DNA of 46,057 nt from Alectoria sarmentosa (taxonomy: Eukaryota; Ascomycota; Lecanoromycetes; Lecanorales; Parmeliaceae). The notes below the pieces were generated by a model that searched no databases, had not been told where the DNA came from, and was given only the letters and a program-made list of their open reading frames with translations. The DNA lies in NCBI GenBank assembly GCA_009733775.1, contig WOGZ01000266.1, positions 1-46,057 on the forward strand, written 5' to 3'. A program made the position numbers and the translations under genes. Numbering within the stretch: position 1 is the stretch's first letter; each line of letters starts with the position of its first letter. Shown piece after piece: positions 45,834 through 46,057 of this stretch.

Positions 45834-46057
45834 TCTTACGGGAACCTTATCGGATATAAATCGCGCTTTGACAAAAAGTTAAAAACGCGACAATAACAAC
45901 AACGCGTCAACAATTAAAACTTTAATCAACAATTTGTCAACAATTTTCCAACAATTTCTCAATAACAAATTGTTAATGTCAATAATCTGTCAACAATGCG
46001 TTAATAATTTTTCAACATTTTATCAACAATTTTTGATTTGTCAACAAATTGTTTTTA
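45834..46057. mobile_element. Second copy of the miniature element, cut by window end
   Basis: TA (45832-45833), then TCTTACGGGAACC... Colinear with 14628-14851 over all 224 visible bases with a handful of C/T or G/A differences, including the CC-to-TC at its tip. The TCAACAATTT cluster is present. Sequence before the TA differs from that before 14626, which supports an independent insertion and fixes the left boundary. Confidence 0.75.

Noticed and set aside
1..46057. A mitochondrial genome or a naturally AT-rich genome (for example anaerobic gut fungi or Plasmodium-like)
   Set aside because: Transition-only differences between repeat copies, CAA/TGG-to-stop changes and sharply bounded GC-normal islands indicate RIP-type mutation rather than uniform AT bias.

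Overview
This looks like a transposon graveyard from a filamentous ascomycete (Pezizomycotina), probably a centromeric, subtelomeric or AT-isochore block. I see no intact cellular protein gene. The DNA is extremely AT-rich, but not because of ordinary composition. Repeat copies differ from each other almost only by C/T and G/A transitions, CpA/TpG is strongly depleted, and many glutamine or tryptophan codons have become stops. That is the signature of repeat-induced point mutation (RIP). Most long open frames here are antisense or out-of-frame shadows of dead transposon genes.

Layout, left to right. 1-1024: relic with inverted repeats and one candidate miniature DNA element. 1025-2648: 5' part of a Ty1/copia element (copy A1). 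2649-5392: relic holding a damaged, intron-containing tRNA-Lys(CTT) on the minus strand. 5393-12559: a complete family-A copia element (A2) with 125-bp LTRs and a perfect ATAAT target duplication. 12565-21010: degenerate DNA-transposon territory with a 273-bp miniature element (14628-14900), a likely CACTA/Tnp2-type transposase relic (about 15650-18350) and a DNA-element right end at 21010. 21011-45225: a nested stack of retrotransposons. 45834-46057: the start of a second copy of the miniature element, cut by the window edge.

The nested stack can be read from breakpoints and target duplications. A minus-strand family-B copia element (B1, 21011-22705) is cut by a minus-strand family-A-like element (A5, 22706-23608). 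A5 received an undamaged 224-bp solo LTR (23328-23551) and a plus-strand family-B element (B2, starting at 23609). B2 is split at 25452 by a minus-strand family-A element (A4, 25453-40723). A4 is split at 30583 by a plus-strand family-A element (A3, 30584-38686). A3 carries a GC-normal island of about 0.9 kb (33397-34304), made of a 29-bp minisatellite and a long imperfect hairpin, inside its protease region.

Both copia families carry gag, protease, integrase, reverse transcriptase and RNase H in copia order. Both have a primer-binding site matching the anticodon arm of initiator tRNA-Met, as in Drosophila copia and yeast Ty5. All copies are broken by many stops. Family assignments rest on my reading of translated motifs, not on a database search.
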